DNA from: Thermosulfurimonas sp.
Lineage (GTDB): Bacteria; Desulfobacterota; Thermodesulfobacteria; Thermodesulfobacteriales; Thermodesulfobacteriaceae
Assembly: GCA_015487645.1 (NCBI GenBank)
Contig: WFPH01000126.1
Location: forward strand, 1 to 5,358
Length of the DNA stretch: 5,358 bases
Direction: 5' to 3'
Shown here: piece by piece, positions 5,323 through 5,358 of the stretch
Numbering within the stretch: the stretch's first letter is position 1
Layout: each line of letters opens with the position of its first letter
The notes under the pieces: generated by a model
Told to the model about the DNA's origin: nothing
Databases searched by the model: none
Seen by the model: the letters and a program-made list of their open reading frames with translations, nothing else
Program-made: the position numbers and the translations under genes

Positions 5323-5358
5323 CATTCCCCTCCCTCCGGGAGGGGATAGGGGAGGGGA
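5309..5358 (+). repeat. Repeat copy G with conserved flank and G-quadruplex motif, reaching the window end
   Basis: It carries the same left flank as copy E, then the full stem, ATA and a second G arm. Bases 5338-5357 hold four G-runs with loops of 1, 3 and 1. The element may continue beyond the window. Confidence 0.85.

Overview
The window carries six protein genes, one of them cut by the left edge, in two divergent pairs plus a small gene that faces away from hemB. By eye the coding DNA is GC-rich, with G/C-ending codons, and the proteins are rich in Glu, Lys and Arg. Ribosome-binding sites are mostly strong GGAGG types. The mix of a DUF2250-like winged-helix gene in front of lon, a yeast-type long-form PurC and a tail-anchored coiled-coil protein suggests a thermophilic bacterium, perhaps a Thermodesulfobacteria/Desulfobacterota relative. 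That placement is an inference from protein style, not proven.

Left block (1-804). A minus-strand operon runs towards the left edge: a small Rho_N-domain protein (282-677), then the start of purC (purine synthesis) one base later. Its promoter (719-748) has near-consensus -35 and -10 boxes. A 31-base interrupted palindrome overlaps the -35 box and lies between this operon and the plus-strand operon.

Central block (805-3497). A plus-strand two-gene operon holds a 99-residue DUF2250-like winged-helix protein and full-length lon, whose product is an intact LonA ATP-dependent protease. The two genes share an ATGA stop/start overlap, so their translation is probably coupled.

Right block (3498-5358). 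hemB (porphobilinogen synthase, haem synthesis) is on the minus strand and converges on lon. A divergent short gene (4913-5254) encodes a coiled-coil protein with a C-terminal membrane anchor resembling the CCDC90/DUF1640 group. The three intergenic spaces here hold seven copies of one GC-skewed repeat, built as a CCCCTCCC/GGGAGGGG hairpin usually followed by a second G-run arm. Three copies match the G-quadruplex consensus. Two inverted copies in the likely hemB leader make a 22-base-pair hairpin whose two imperfections become G-U pairs on the hemB strand. A 38-base unit is repeated almost exactly at 4740 and 5309.

I see no CRISPR array, tRNA, rRNA, transposase or classic defence gene. The genes themselves are housekeeping. 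The unusual material is the repeat family, the hemB leader structure, the palindrome over the Rho_N/purC promoter, and the two small nucleic-acid-binding-type proteins paired with purC and lon.
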